Below are positions 39,171 to 48,994 of a DNA stretch of 64,000 bases, piece by piece. The stretch's first letter is position 1. Each line of letters begins with the position of its first letter. The stretch is from Pseudopyrenochaeta lycopersici. Taxonomy: Eukaryota > Ascomycota > Dothideomycetes > Pleosporales > Pseudopyrenochaetaceae. The position numbers and the translations under genes are program-made. A model generated the notes under the pieces. That model searched no databases. It was given only the letters and a program-made list of their open reading frames with translations, and was not told where the DNA came from. The stretch covers positions 310,001 through 374,000 of the forward strand of contig NHZP01000025.1 in NCBI GenBank assembly GCA_003313425.1, in the 5' to 3' direction.

Positions 39171-41774
39171 TTAGAGGCCCATTTCCACCTCGCCGAGTAG
39201 CTCCTCGGTGGGAGTAGGAAGGCAGGCAAGAGCCTCAACTAGCGCCCGATCCACATCATATACATCTGGCCCTGGACAGTCGTATACCTCCAGCACATCA
39301 TTATCCCATATAGGGATATCGTCAACGACCCGTAGGCTATCAGAATCGTACATAAATTTGGCATTAAACGAGCCCAGAGTATGCTCGATTGTGCTAGCCC
39401 CTTTTAACACAGCGTCTCTTGACCATGTGAGTTTGTGGATATCTGGATCAGACCGCGTAGGATCCAGCATTATTGATCGCCGTGATTGGATTGCAACGTA
39501 GTGTATAACCCTGCCGCGGTTAGCACGGACGTGTTTTCCCAGTGAACGTCTACCCCATATAGCCTGTAGTCTTAGTCGTAATGGTCGAAGAAACAGCGCA
39601 TCAATAGCACCATATTCAGACACTGAACGGACAGTAGTAAACGTCGTCTTCCTATTTAACCAGACGTCCTTTACTGATCGGTTGTGGAATTCGTTTGCCA
39701 GATCAATAGCGTAGAAACCATCCGGTCGACCAGTTGGGTTAACCAGGAGACATCCAGCAATAGCTCTTCGACACTCTTCAGATGTAACATACGCAGTATC
39801 AATGAGTTTCTTAACGTAGATAGCTATCCGCGTATACACTGGCTTCCTGGAACCCTCAAACATATATATGAGGAAGCTGAGTACATGTCGCAGGATGCCG
39901 ATGTCACCGTGCTTAATTGCGTATGTTAACATAGTATAATATAATGCGTCCCGTACGAATAGCAGGTTCTCTCGTCGCTCAAGGTCGACTGGCGCAGTTG
40001 GATCGCCACTGTTTTGATGTGTAGTCTGTATTGACTGAGTCGTCTTTGTAATCAGTGACTTCAGTTGGCGGGGCCGCAGAACCCTAATTGCAGTATCCAA
40101 TTCGTCTGGTAATGGTTCAGGAGACAATCCGCTGCCTGGATACGCTATTAATTGCTGAAAAAACTCTGCCATAATCCGTCCCTGGAGCGCATCTGATACG
40201 AACGTACGTGCATGAGCAAAAACCAGGTTCCTAGGACCAACAAACCGACGAGCCATCTTCCCAGACAGGTACCGCAGAGACGAGTGGTTGCACCGCTCGC
40301 CTCCAGCTGGCTCACTGCCCCAGTGATTCTTAATAATGGTCTGTATTACATGCATCTGCATATGGAACAGTCCAGGTATAGGGACTACATGATGTAGTCG
40401 GCTATACGTGTCGGTGTTATCCCCAGCACCATATATGGCCGACCACATACGATTGACGGTCTTAGCGTCGCCACCAACCAGTATAGCTGGGCGGTTCTCG
40501 AAGTATTCAGGAGACAAAGCAAGCTGATTAAGGAATATGTCCTTTAGTATGTCGATATTACCCATTGTGGTATTCTTACTGGTCTGAATAGGAAGAATGG
40601 GAATTGGCACATGGCGAGAGCCGTCCGGAATCGCTATTCGGTCAACCACCGGGTACGAGGCATGCTCCTTGATTGACGGAGTCTTTAGCTGCTCCAAGAC
40701 ATATGTTGGATATACCTCCTCAAGTGCACTGTATACGGTAGAGGTCACAAATCTAGAGAAACACGCATCTCTTTCAGACGCATCCTTTGTTAGATCGTCC
40801 ATACCGACTACATATGGGGTAAAATCAGCTTGGGACAGACCGCCTAATGGCAGGGTAGTACCAGGTAGTAGAAGGGCGGTGGTAATTGAATGCAGCTGAT
40901 TCCTGGAGGTGTCATCCTGCTCACTGACGCCAGTTGTCAGTTCACAATTGTCGTACACCACTGCCCATGGCCCATCTCTGATAAACTGACGTGCCACTTC
41001 CTTAGCAGCATCCCGTAGTCCACCAACACTACGCCATACAGATGAATACGATTCAGTCCAACCCATTGAGTTTGTAATATCAAACACCTGTTTCTTAGTA
41101 CCAGCAGAGAAGAGTAATAGTCCAAGTATTGCGGGAAGGTAGTTGCACTTCCGCTGGTGTCGACTGAAGCATATAATAGATAGGATCGAAATAATCCGAG
41201 AATTGTTCTGATCATAAGGTGTCCTAGATAGATCGTTGGTGCACAGGCGTCGTAATAGACTAACAGTACCTGGAGCCAGACGCTCAACGTCCTCAAATAG
41301 CTCCCTTTCCGTGGAAATCTCTACACTTGATGGTGTTGTAGGAGCAGTCTCCAGCGAATACTCCCCAAAGATATTGACGCTCTGAAGCAACTCGACCTCC
41401 TTTTCTAAGATAGCACCAGATATATCTTCCCCTGTGGATGGCACAATACCCAACCTCAGCCGTCCTAGGATACTTGGGGTCGACTCAACTGCCTTTATAA
41501 AAGATGCCCGACTTTTTGGCTTGCTGCTTGTCCGACCAAGGAGATACACCAGATCAGTTATATTGCCATAGCGCCCACTCCCATCTTGAGTATGCGTTAC
41601 CCCCTTAATCGCTTCCAAGTAAGTGCTCAGCCTTTCCTCCTCTGCTTGATTGGAGGGTGTGCTGGTATGAACGGCAGGACTAGTAACACGGTTTTTTGAT
41701 CCAACAGGCCGACCCCTTTTAGCAGGACCAGAAGGGGTAGAGGTTTGGTCTGCCAGGGAGGATCGGTCTGGCAA
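39171..41774 (-). CDS. Large AT-hook protein, probable DDE-type transposase (DUF6589-like), 867 aa
   Basis: The N-terminus has an AT-hook, KRGRPVGSKN. The body resembles fungal DUF6589-type proteins: VYDNCELTTGVSEQDD near residue 273, LVGGDAKTVNRMW near 430, PIPGLFHMQMHVIQTIIKNH near 460-480. Spaced acidic residues in YDN, GGD and further on fit an RNase H-like DDE fold, but I cannot prove the catalytic triad by eye. The frame is fully open and ends 207 bp from the end of the helicase gene, tail to tail. Being inside a unit with inverted ends and a target duplication, it is the best candidate for the transposase. An upstream extension is possible, but no earlier ATG was chosen. Confidence 0.75.
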   Translation of the reverse strand: MPDRSSLADQTSTPSGPAKRGRPVGSKNRVTSPAVHTSTPSNQAEEERLSTYLEAIKGVTHTQDGSGRYGNITDLVYLLGRTSSKPKSRASFIKAVESTPSILGRLRLGIVPSTGEDISGAILEKEVELLQSVNIFGEYSLETAPTTPSSVEISTERELFEDVERLAPGTVSLLRRLCTNDLSRTPYDQNNSRIISILSIICFSRHQRKCNYLPAILGLLLFSAGTKKQVFDITNSMGWTESYSSVWRSVGGLRDAAKEVARQFIRDGPWAVVYDNCELTTGVSEQDDTSRNQLHSITTALLLPGTTLPLGGLSQADFTPYVVGMDDLTKDASERDACFSRFVTSTVYSALEEVYPTYVLEQLKTPSIKEHASYPVVDRIAIPDGSRHVPIPILPIQTSKNTTMGNIDILKDIFLNQLALSPEYFENRPAILVGGDAKTVNRMWSAIYGAGDNTDTYSRLHHVVPIPGLFHMQMHVIQTIIKNHWGSEPAGGERCNHSSLRYLSGKMARRFVGPRNLVFAHARTFVSDALQGRIMAEFFQQLIAYPGSGLSPEPLPDELDTAIRVLRPRQLKSLITKTTQSIQTTHQNSGDPTAPVDLERRENLLFVRDALYYTMLTYAIKHGDIGILRHVLSFLIYMFEGSRKPVYTRIAIYVKKLIDTAYVTSEECRRAIAGCLLVNPTGRPDGFYAIDLANEFHNRSVKDVWLNRKTTFTTVRSVSEYGAIDALFLRPLRLRLQAIWGRRSLGKHVRANRGRVIHYVAIQSRRSIMLDPTRSDPDIHKLTWSRDAVLKGASTIEHTLGSFNAKFMYDSDSLRVVDDIPIWDNDVLEVYDCPGPDVYDVDRALVEALACLPTPTEELLGEVEMGL

Positions 41775-42186
41775 TGAGGACGACGAAGAGGGGAGCGGGA
41801 TTGAAGACTGAGACGACCAAGGTGATCCAGCTGGCTGACCTGAGGAAACGTTACTACGACCTTCTATATAACTAGGGGCGACTATCCGAACTCTCTACTA
41901 GAAGGGCAGCCGCGCTCAGTACTGCTAGTCGGTTGGGAGAGGGGCGGGGCGTATCGGGCGGGGCATTTGGCCCACGCTCGTGTTCAGATCGCATTTTCCA
42001 CCGGACGGGGTTCAGCCACCACCACAGCAAAATAAAATATCGCAGAGCGCGTATAAGGTACTCTTAGACCCGCTGAGTCGATTGCAGTAAAAAAAAGGGG
42101 GTTTCTATTCTGTGGTTGTTGTGCTATTGCTGGTTGAAGTATGTAGCTACACCAAAAAAACGTGTTCAGATCGCCAAAAATAATGG

Positions 42187-42277
42187 ACCGGCCACCAGAC
42201 GTTCCCCTGAGGGGTCCCGACTTGGCGCGTGCGCAGGGCTATCCCCGAATAGGGAACGTCTGGTAGTTACGAGACTA
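42187..42277 (-). repeat. Right terminal inverted repeat with hairpin
   Basis: Counterpart of 36531-36622. The 26-bp block 42214-42239 is framed by CCAGACGTTCCC and GGGAACGTCTGG, a perfect 12-bp inverted pair, so this end can form a strong stem with the conserved block in its loop. The sequence between here and the gene start (41775-42186) is partly GC-rich; CGTGTTCAGATCGC occurs twice, near 41979 and 42161. Confidence 0.8.
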
Positions 42278-42286
42278 TGCGGCACC

Positions 42287-43210
42287 TGGTGGGCGTGGGG
42301 TGATGATGACGTAAGGGATGATGACGTCAATCACACGGCTTGGTTGGCCGGTTTCCTGCAGAGGAAGCGGTGACTCGTAGAACCATTGGTGAGTCTGGAG
42401 CGATAGGTAACCTGCAGAATTTCGTCACCCCGCCTCTGATCGCAATGGGCAGGATAGCGCTCATTCATCTTCAAGGCGTAACTCCACCTTTCTCCCAGAA
42501 TATCGCTTGCTTATAGCTTACATTCGCAATTAGTCGTTAAGGACAATCACTTCGCGTCTTTCTGGATCGAATGCATCTCCTCACTTGCGCGAGAGGCGTT
42601 AGATTCCCAGGTGTGTAGATGAAGAGAGAGGTTGTATCCAAGGGAGCATGACTACGGGCCGGAGCGGTAAGGCGCCAGGAGTGTTAGGCACCACTCCATG
42701 ATCAGATTAAGTTCTCGGAAGCGATAGGGAATCCAGAACCGGAGCGGGTGCCACTGCGGAAAACCAACCAGGGCTAGCCAGGCACAAGCCATGATTGCAG
42801 GTCGAAACTGCTAATTATCAATACAATCCGAAGGATCTCGAACTATGGTCCTTGCTCACTAGTGTTGTCGTTATGGCAACGCAAGTACGTACCTCGGAGG
42901 GGCTCGTGCACATGTCCAAAATAACTAAAGCTTTGCTCTAAACTCTGGTTCGACTGTGTCGTGATGAGAAATGAGGTGTGGTATGAGGTCACCCTGGATT
43001 GCAGTGACTGTTAGCAACTCTGCGGCAGCGACAACCTATCTTGACACTTCATTCTTCATCACTATACTACGACCATCGTACTTAGGCGATCAGAGCAGCA
43101 CTGCTACCGGCAAGACATCGATTCTCTCCGTTATTTTCGGCTATTTAGGGTAGCACTTCGAGTGCTCTCTCAGCTGCAGTGCCTCGTTCACGACACCAAC
43201 CACAAAATTC
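42287..43210. other. Intergenic, nothing recognised
   Basis: Between the transposon's right target copy and the next host gene. Only short frames without domains. The promoter of the gene at 43211 must lie at the right end. Confidence 0.45.
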
Positions 43211-44764
43211 ATGGCGCTCAACAAAATTCGGCAGCGTATCGCCTATTACGGCGCAGAGAATCTGCTCGCCGCACTGCCAGCCCACGAGTTCATGAATTGG
43301 ATACCTCATCCAGCAGCAACACCGTCGACAGCCCTTGTAATTGGTACTCATGACGGACGCGATATCCTTGCCTTCACAGTGCGCTTTGGCGACAAATCGC
43401 CCGAGGTGCGGTATTGTTTTAAGCCAGTCGGTGACCCGGTTGATTCGTCAACTATACAACCTCTTACGCAGGACGAGGTAGTGAGATTGCCGCTCAATCC
43501 ACCGTTCAAGTACAATGCCGACATTTCTCAACCGGGAACAAGCAATTTCAGTGTCGTCATCCAATGGTATTTTATGGGCCTAATCGAGCACGGTATAGAA
43601 TGCGATTATATTAATTATTGCCCACAATTCCACGAGGCGCTAAAGAAGATTAATGCGGGCCAACATGCTGAGAAGGAATTCGAGGGGTCACGTAAAACAC
43701 CAATGATGACTGAGGACAGCTCGGAGCCTGCAAACCCTCGGAGCGCTTATGGCTTGCGATCGGCTCACTGCGTCAATGTGAGCGAAAAGACGAACATGGC
43801 TGCCGAATCATTGACAACTCAACGGCTGGCTATATCAGGCGAAATCCCATCAGCCGGTGTGAGTGAAGATAAAGGTGCCGATTTGAACAAGCTGCACAAG
43901 TATTTGGATTCATATAATGCGCTATACCTTCTAGGAAACATACCTGACCCAGACGAAGTTCAATTTGTCGACCAGGACTTCCTTCCTGAGGCCCAGCCGA
44001 AGAAACTGTTCGTTGGCCGTCATGCGGAAACACACGACGACATTTATGTATATATGCGACCGTCAGGCGACTTTCACGGAATCAAGTTCTATCTCGAAGA
44101 CACGCACGGGCGCGTCAAAGGAAACATCTCCTCCAAAGATGTTGCTAAACAAAGCATTCTGCATCCCTTCAACAAGACTTTTTCCAAAGCGTCTCAAGGC
44201 ATCGACCAAGTTGGGAAAGCACGGCTCACGATTATGGTAAAATGGTATTTCATCGCTGCTGGTATAGCGAAGAACTGCGTGCTTAGAGAAACGAAAGCTT
44301 ATCCTAGGCGCTTGCGCAGCGCGCTTGAATACGTTGCTAAGCACATGGGGCCTGCTGCTGTGAAAGCGCCGCATGTTGCGCCTGCAAAGCAAACCGAATC
44401 TGGGAACACACCAGCTGTCACATTTAGGACTGTGCCTTGCCCATCACCCACTGCTCACGAGGAGCAACCAGTCAGTATGTCAAACACTGCCGACAGTCAA
44501 TCACCGCATGGAACCAAGCGTAACGTCGAAGACGCGGAATTTGATGATCTTACACGCTTGGTGGCCGAGAATATTGCTCGCACAAAGTCTAAAGATCTGG
44601 ATCTTACGAAGCGCATGAACAATATCGACCAGAAGCGCGAATTGCTGCAGTTGCAGCTTCAAGAGCTGGATGAAGAGTGGAAGATATTGGATGCGCAGAG
44701 GAAGGATGTTAGGACAAGTTTCAAGAGGCGGAGTTTGGCGTTCGGCGGGAAGGGTGATGGATGA
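43211..44764 (+). CDS. Hypothetical protein with two related domains and a C-terminal coiled coil, 517 aa
   Basis: Single open frame with a good start context (TTCATGGCG). The segments at about residues 14-150 and 240-380 look like diverged copies of one domain. Both open with a beta-rich stretch (LVIGTHDGRDILAFTVRFGD; LFVGRHAETHDDIYVYMRPS) and close on a shared signature (FSVVIQWYFMGL ... QFHEALKKI; LTIMVKWYFIAA ... RRLRSALEYV). A polar linker follows. The last ~80 residues are a strong coiled coil (DLTKRMNNIDQKRELLQLQL). I do not recognise the family and propose no function. It is intronless as modelled, with codon use like the neighbouring host genes. Confidence 0.65.
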   Translation: MALNKIRQRIAYYGAENLLAALPAHEFMNWIPHPAATPSTALVIGTHDGRDILAFTVRFGDKSPEVRYCFKPVGDPVDSSTIQPLTQDEVVRLPLNPPFKYNADISQPGTSNFSVVIQWYFMGLIEHGIECDYINYCPQFHEALKKINAGQHAEKEFEGSRKTPMMTEDSSEPANPRSAYGLRSAHCVNVSEKTNMAAESLTTQRLAISGEIPSAGVSEDKGADLNKLHKYLDSYNALYLLGNIPDPDEVQFVDQDFLPEAQPKKLFVGRHAETHDDIYVYMRPSGDFHGIKFYLEDTHGRVKGNISSKDVAKQSILHPFNKTFSKASQGIDQVGKARLTIMVKWYFIAAGIAKNCVLRETKAYPRRLRSALEYVAKHMGPAAVKAPHVAPAKQTESGNTPAVTFRTVPCPSPTAHEEQPVSMSNTADSQSPHGTKRNVEDAEFDDLTRLVAENIARTKSKDLDLTKRMNNIDQKRELLQLQLQELDEEWKILDAQRKDVRTSFKRRSLAFGGKGDG

Positions 44765-44957
44765 CGCAGGGGAAATAGGAATAGCCGTGGATAAAGATAA
44801 GTCAACGATAAGGGAGAGATCTGAACGACAGAAGTTGGAATGATGTAGCAGACATGTCCCTTTATACCTGTCTGCGCGAAAGCTGCCGCGCTGCAAGGCA
44901 AAGACTCGTCGGAAGTTCCGATTCTACCTCTAATATCAAAAGGTATTAGAAACCTCC

Positions 44958-45195
44958 TCCTCCCTCCTCCTTCCTCCAAAGAGCTATTACCCCTCTTACT
45001 TAGGTGATGATACTATGGCCATGAATTCGATGATTGCAAGTGCACTGGGGTTCCGGAAGCTTCTCATAGAATGTAGTTGTAGCAAAACGATTCTCATCGA
45101 CCACACATTTCTCGCAAGTACAACGAGAACATTTTCCGGGCTAGTTTACGCATTAGCTACCTATTTGTTGCAAGGCATAAGGAACTGACCATTTG
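44958..45195 (+). repeat. Dispersed ~240-bp repeat, copy 2
   Basis: Close match in the same orientation to 20583-20830, 24 kb away. Here it lacks the adjoining A/B unit found beside copy 1. Confidence 0.85.
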
Positions 45196-45694
45196 GTGCT
45201 CCGTCTCACTCGTTACTTCTTGGTGAGTAAATGAAGTTGCTATACACCCTCGCTGTCGGTCATGACTTTTTGCGAACGCTTCCGCTGCGGGCTCAGTCGC
45301 TGAAGAGTTGGCAGACAGTGTGACCGATGAGTCTTCATGGAAAGGAGAAAGGCATGTACGCACCAACGTAGCAGGGGATTGCTGCATGGCCTCAGCATCT
45401 GTCGAAGTAATAAGCGATACCTTAGCTCGTTTGACGGTCGGTTGATAATCCTCTGAGATGTAAATCTCTTAGACGCTTCCGTGAAGTCCAGTACCGCGTC
45501 TAGGACGCTGTTCTTGCTTGTCCATCCTTTCACTTGTCCTTGGGGTTTCTGGTGGGGCGCACGGAGCACTGGTGGACTGGTGGGACACGTTATTTGTGGC
45601 TACTTCAGCCCTTCAAGTGACACAAAGACCCCTATCTTATCATTCCCTTAGGCGACACACTGCTTTGTCTCTAAAAAATTCCCCAGCGGTCTGA
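45196..45694. other. Intergenic, no supported gene
   Basis: A minus-strand frame (45240-45569, with FTSQRIINRPSNELRYRLLL) has protein-like composition and might be a gene relic, but no family is recognised. Confidence 0.35.
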
Positions 45695-46297
45695 TTACCA
45701 AAACCAATGCCCGCTTGGCAACCTCTTAACTTCGTCTGTTGTCTTCTCTGTGCGGTGGGTGTTTTGCCCGGTCTCAACATCGTACCTTTCAGTCCAGTGC
45801 TCACAATCTATCCATATCGTCTTCACGCCGATGAGGGGTTTGAGTTCAGACTTCACCGGTACTCCACGAAGAAATAGTGACCTTAAGGACTTTCGATGAG
45901 GAGGAGGAAGCGGACCCCGCGGCCCAACGAAATTTAAAAAATCGTGGCGATTCGCAAACGCCCAAGTGTTGCGTTTGTAAGGTAAAAGAGCAGTCTCCTT
46001 GTAGAGCTGGCGGCACGCGCCGTTGAGTAGCGTCATGCATTTTTCAAAAGGTGGTCGTGGTTGCTCAGATTGTATTTGTGCGTCATATGGGTTGACACCC
46101 TGGCTATAAACGATACATTGGAAATATTTCCTATATGATGTTGTATTGTCCCTCGCTTGGACATGTATTGTTTTGCCGCCGAGCAGATACTCGTAAATCA
46201 TGCAGCGGATCTCGGCTGGTAGCCGTAAGAAGGGGGAGCTTTCTCGGTTCCGATACCATCTAAACCGCGATTGATTCAATACGTTTGCCAGGGGCAA
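45695..46297 (-). CDS. 2EXR-domain protein, 200 aa
   Basis: Compact intact gene. After a short basic N-terminus comes SPFLRLPAEIRCMIYEYLLG, the F-box-like 2EXR/DUF7730 signature, then NGACRQLYKETALLPYKRNT and FANRHDFLNFV, which are also typical, and a short C-terminal part ending in KRLPSGHWFW. Length is normal for the family, which is strongly expanded in Pezizomycotina and of unknown role. Two other genes of this general type in the window (30512 and 49745) are cut by transposons; this is the undamaged one. Confidence 0.8.
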   Translation of the reverse strand: MPLANVLNQSRFRWYRNRESSPFLRLPAEIRCMIYEYLLGGKTIHVQARDNTTSYRKYFQCIVYSQGVNPYDAQIQSEQPRPPFEKCMTLLNGACRQLYKETALLPYKRNTWAFANRHDFLNFVGPRGPLPPPHRKSLRSLFLRGVPVKSELKPLIGVKTIWIDCEHWTERYDVETGQNTHRTEKTTDEVKRLPSGHWFW

Positions 46298-46453
46298 GCG
46301 AACCTCTAGCTCACTTACACTTTAGCATATCTTGAGCGTTTTTGAACTCGATGACAAATGATTCCGTTGCGGTGATACCGTGGTGGCAAAGGCGCTTCCA
46401 TTGCTAATGCTGGGAATTTGACAAGCTTTGGTGGCGAGCGATCAGCAGGAAAC

Positions 46454-47004
46454 TTAGCTGGGAGACTCTTTGCGGGGTATATATGATGGGGCCCCCCCCA
46501 CTTTAAGCACCCCCAGCTCAGGAATATCCGCTAAACCTAAAACTGGTTGCGGCTGAAGGCTATGTTCGTAAATGAATTTGGCCTTTCCAAACGGGAAGTC
46601 TCCCTCTTCAATCGTTGCCCGCATTACCGGCCAAGCCAGGGTAGGGAGAGCATGAGAAGACATAGCGACGATCCTCCCTACGCAGAGTTAGTTATGGTCA
46701 ACTCACGGTAGGACTGATTGAAACTTACGATTACTCCCCATAGATTTTCCGGCACGTGTAGGGAGAGATTGGTCTGACTAGCCACAACTATAATCACGTG
46801 GAATACAAGGAGGATGAACGATATTACCCCTGCCGAGCGGTGGAATCGTCGGAGCTTGCTCAACGAAACAGGGGATAAGAGAGGGGAAGAAGTTTTTTGA
46901 GAGAACAACCTCGTGGGTGCTCGATGACGATGATGGATTACAAGGATTGTTTGCACGGGTTTTCCACGGCAACGTTGCTGCGGGATCTCGGGGACGATGA
47001 TCAC
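46454..47004 (-). pseudogene. Relic resembling a ferric-reductase-like membrane protein
   Basis: The minus strand reads SLSKLRRFHRSAGVISFILL, an HRxxG-type membrane segment like that of ferric reductase transmembrane domains. A plausible intron (GTAAGT donor, CTAACTCTGCGTAG acceptor) links NLWGVI to SSLCLLMLSLPWLGR, again as in the family. Beyond this point the frame is lost and the FAD/NADPH domains are missing. Possibly a truncated duplicate. Confidence 0.4.
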
Positions 47005-47213
47005 ATTCCTTTTTAGAGTATCGTTTCCTTTAGCGTATCGGCGCGTGCAGCAAGAAAATGCGCCAACCCGATAGTACGCGTCTTATCTACCTTATAAGAT
47101 ATACCTTCGTCTCTACAAGGTCTGGGCTAGAGCGGGTCGGCCATTCTACTTGGTAGCGGTGGCGACACTCAATGCTACGCCACTTCAATCCCGTTTCTTT
47201 CAGCACCTAGAAC

Positions 47214-47537
47214 ATGAACAGAGGCAGAGAGGCGCAACACTCGCTGCACAACGACGAGGTACTTGCCGACTTTCACTTCATCCTAGGCCAGGAGCCAGGG
47301 TGCTTTCTTGCAGAGGGAGAGGTGGTGCTGCACGGCACGAACCCGCAGTGGACCAAGTTCGTTCCGTCCGCAAGAAGAGAAGGGTCCTACCCGGTTCGAT
47401 CGTGCATTTGGGCGTCTAGAGAGATATTGGTGACGCAGTTACATACCGACTCGGCAGATAAAACGGCGGTAGTAACGCACATAGGAGGAAACACATACTT
47501 TGGCTCCAAAGGTAGATCGGTTTTATACCGGGTTTGA
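47214..47537 (+). pseudogene. Fragment of a LINE endonuclease domain
   Basis: Reads MNRGREAQHSLHNDEVLADF then FHFILGQEPGCFLAEGEVVL and SCIWASREILVTQL, the start of an EEP-type endonuclease of fungal LINEs (the glutamate in GQEP is the metal ligand). About 107 codons survive; the rest of the endonuclease, the RT and the RNase H are missing. It is not the same subfamily as the LINE at the start of the window. Its end overlaps the 3' end of the CorA-like gene on the other strand. Confidence 0.65.
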
Positions 47538-48994
47538 ATGAACTAGTGGTCTTCCCTTCGCATGCCGTCTCCAGAAGAACCAGATGATGAATACGATGGT
47601 GGTGAGTGGTATTGTAACCGCGAAGTACAACCAGATCCAATGCGAGACGCTGAAGTTGCTGGCATTTGGTGACATGAAGAATGACATACTGAATAAGCCC
47701 TACAGAAACTGTTAATCAAGTGCCCCGAGGGTATAAAGCGGAGTCTTACCGAGACAAAAGTACCAGGCAGGAAAGCCATAGCTATAATCGAAAGCCCTAT
47801 GTTGGTTCTTGCATTCTCTTCGTTGACCCGGCTATCCGCGTGAGCAGCTAGATGGTAGAGCATAGTCTCATACAAGTGTGTTCGACTATTGTAGTTCGAA
47901 GCCCATCGCCGACAAGTATCCGCACCACTGATGAGGTGTTGTAGCGAATCGTCCACACTGTTCGAATTATCGAGCGGCCATGGGTGGTTCAGGTACTTGT
48001 TGTTCTCTTTTATGGCATCGGTATAGGTATTATATGCGCATCGGAGGAAGCGACAGCGCTCTTCGAAGTCGGCGAGATGTTCGGACATTTGGTGTGTTTT
48101 CGAGCAGAGAAGATGCAGCATTTCGGTGGCGTCATTCCCGTCTCTATGTCTTGTGGACATACACTGAGCTGTTGCGCTTTTGTTCTCCTATGATATGATT
48201 AGAGGCGAGGGTTGAATAATCAGATGGTAAATGATGGGCTTCATACATAAGAGAGGAGTTCCTCTCGATAGTTGTTGATTTGTCTTTTCCACTCGTTCAG
48301 GCATTCATCTAGTACTAACGCGGGGATTGCTAGCGGTCTTTCTGTGACCCCCACTTCCTCTACTCTTTTCTTTACGGCTTCTGGAGCCTCGATGATGAGG
48401 TATGTCACCGTGCCCGTCAAGAAGTCAGCCATCAGCGCCACCTGCGGATATTTACCATCGCCCCACTCAGCTCGGAAGAAGATATCTGGAGTCAATCAGC
48501 TGGACTTGGTTGCGCTAGTACAGCTAGGCCATAATGAAGCTTTTGGAAAATATACCTATTCTCTCTACTCTTCCACTCCCTTCGTTGCGCCGCAGGAAAC
48601 AACCGCTCCCGTCCCAAATCTGCTGTTGAAACATTCCCTCTACGAAAGTTATCGGTATTTCGAGTGTCTGCACTAAGTTTTGGAAAGCTTCCGCCGTAAT
48701 GTGCAGTTGATTTGGGCACAAAAGAGTCGACTTAGGAAGAAAGTCTAGGAAAATGACGTGCGTATCCATTCCCGCGCAACCGTTATGGTGGCTGCGATTG
48801 GACAGTAATTCGTGACTGCAAGTCTCCACCCTGCATTTCCATGTCCGCTGTAGATGTTTTGACTCGAAAATATCGATAGAAGTTTCGGAGCTGAAATAGG
48901 ATGGGTTGTCCAATATCTTATTAAATTCTGCAAGCTCTTCGATCTCCGGTCGGCGAAATGGGGTATTAAACCCTTGCTTGATGGATCGAGGCAT
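47523..48994 (-). CDS. CorA-like membrane protein of filamentous fungi, four exons, ~430 aa
   Basis: Exons 48994-48556, 48485-48247, 48187-47750 and 47699-47523 join without a frame break. All three introns (70, 59 and 50 nt) are GT-AG with donors GTATAT, GTATGA and GTAAGA. The soluble N-terminal part includes FFRAEWGDGKYPQVALMADF. Next comes the helical region FLRCAYNTYTDAIKENNKYL and RTHLYETMLYHLAAH. At the end are two membrane helices: IIAMAFLPGTFVS leading into GLFSMSFFMS (in place of the GMN motif of true CorA), then WIWLYFAVTIPLTTIVFIIW. CorA-like fungal proteins of this layout are common and their transport activity is unproven. The gene looks intact. Confidence 0.85.

Larger units (their letters stand above)
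36531..42277. mobile_element. 5.75-kb DNA transposon encoding a RecQ-like helicase and a transposase-like protein
   Basis: The 9-mer TGCGGCACC flanks the unit directly at 36522-36530 and 42278-42286 (the next base is T on both sides, so 10 bp is possible). The outermost bases are inverted repeats: left TAGTCTAGTTGCCAC, right (complement) TAGTCTCGTAACTACC. Farther in, a 26-bp block is perfectly inverted (36568-36593 versus 42214-42239). Two long intact genes face each other inside. Helicase plus transposase with short TIRs recalls the Academ superfamily (its helicase-bearing AcademH lineage, known from fungi and animals), but the assignment is from memory and the duplication length may not fit. 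Confidence 0.82.

Noticed and set aside
36522..42286. Helitron interpretation of the helicase element
   Set aside because: There is no RepHel protein or HUH motif, no CTRR end, and the ends are inverted repeats with a target duplication.
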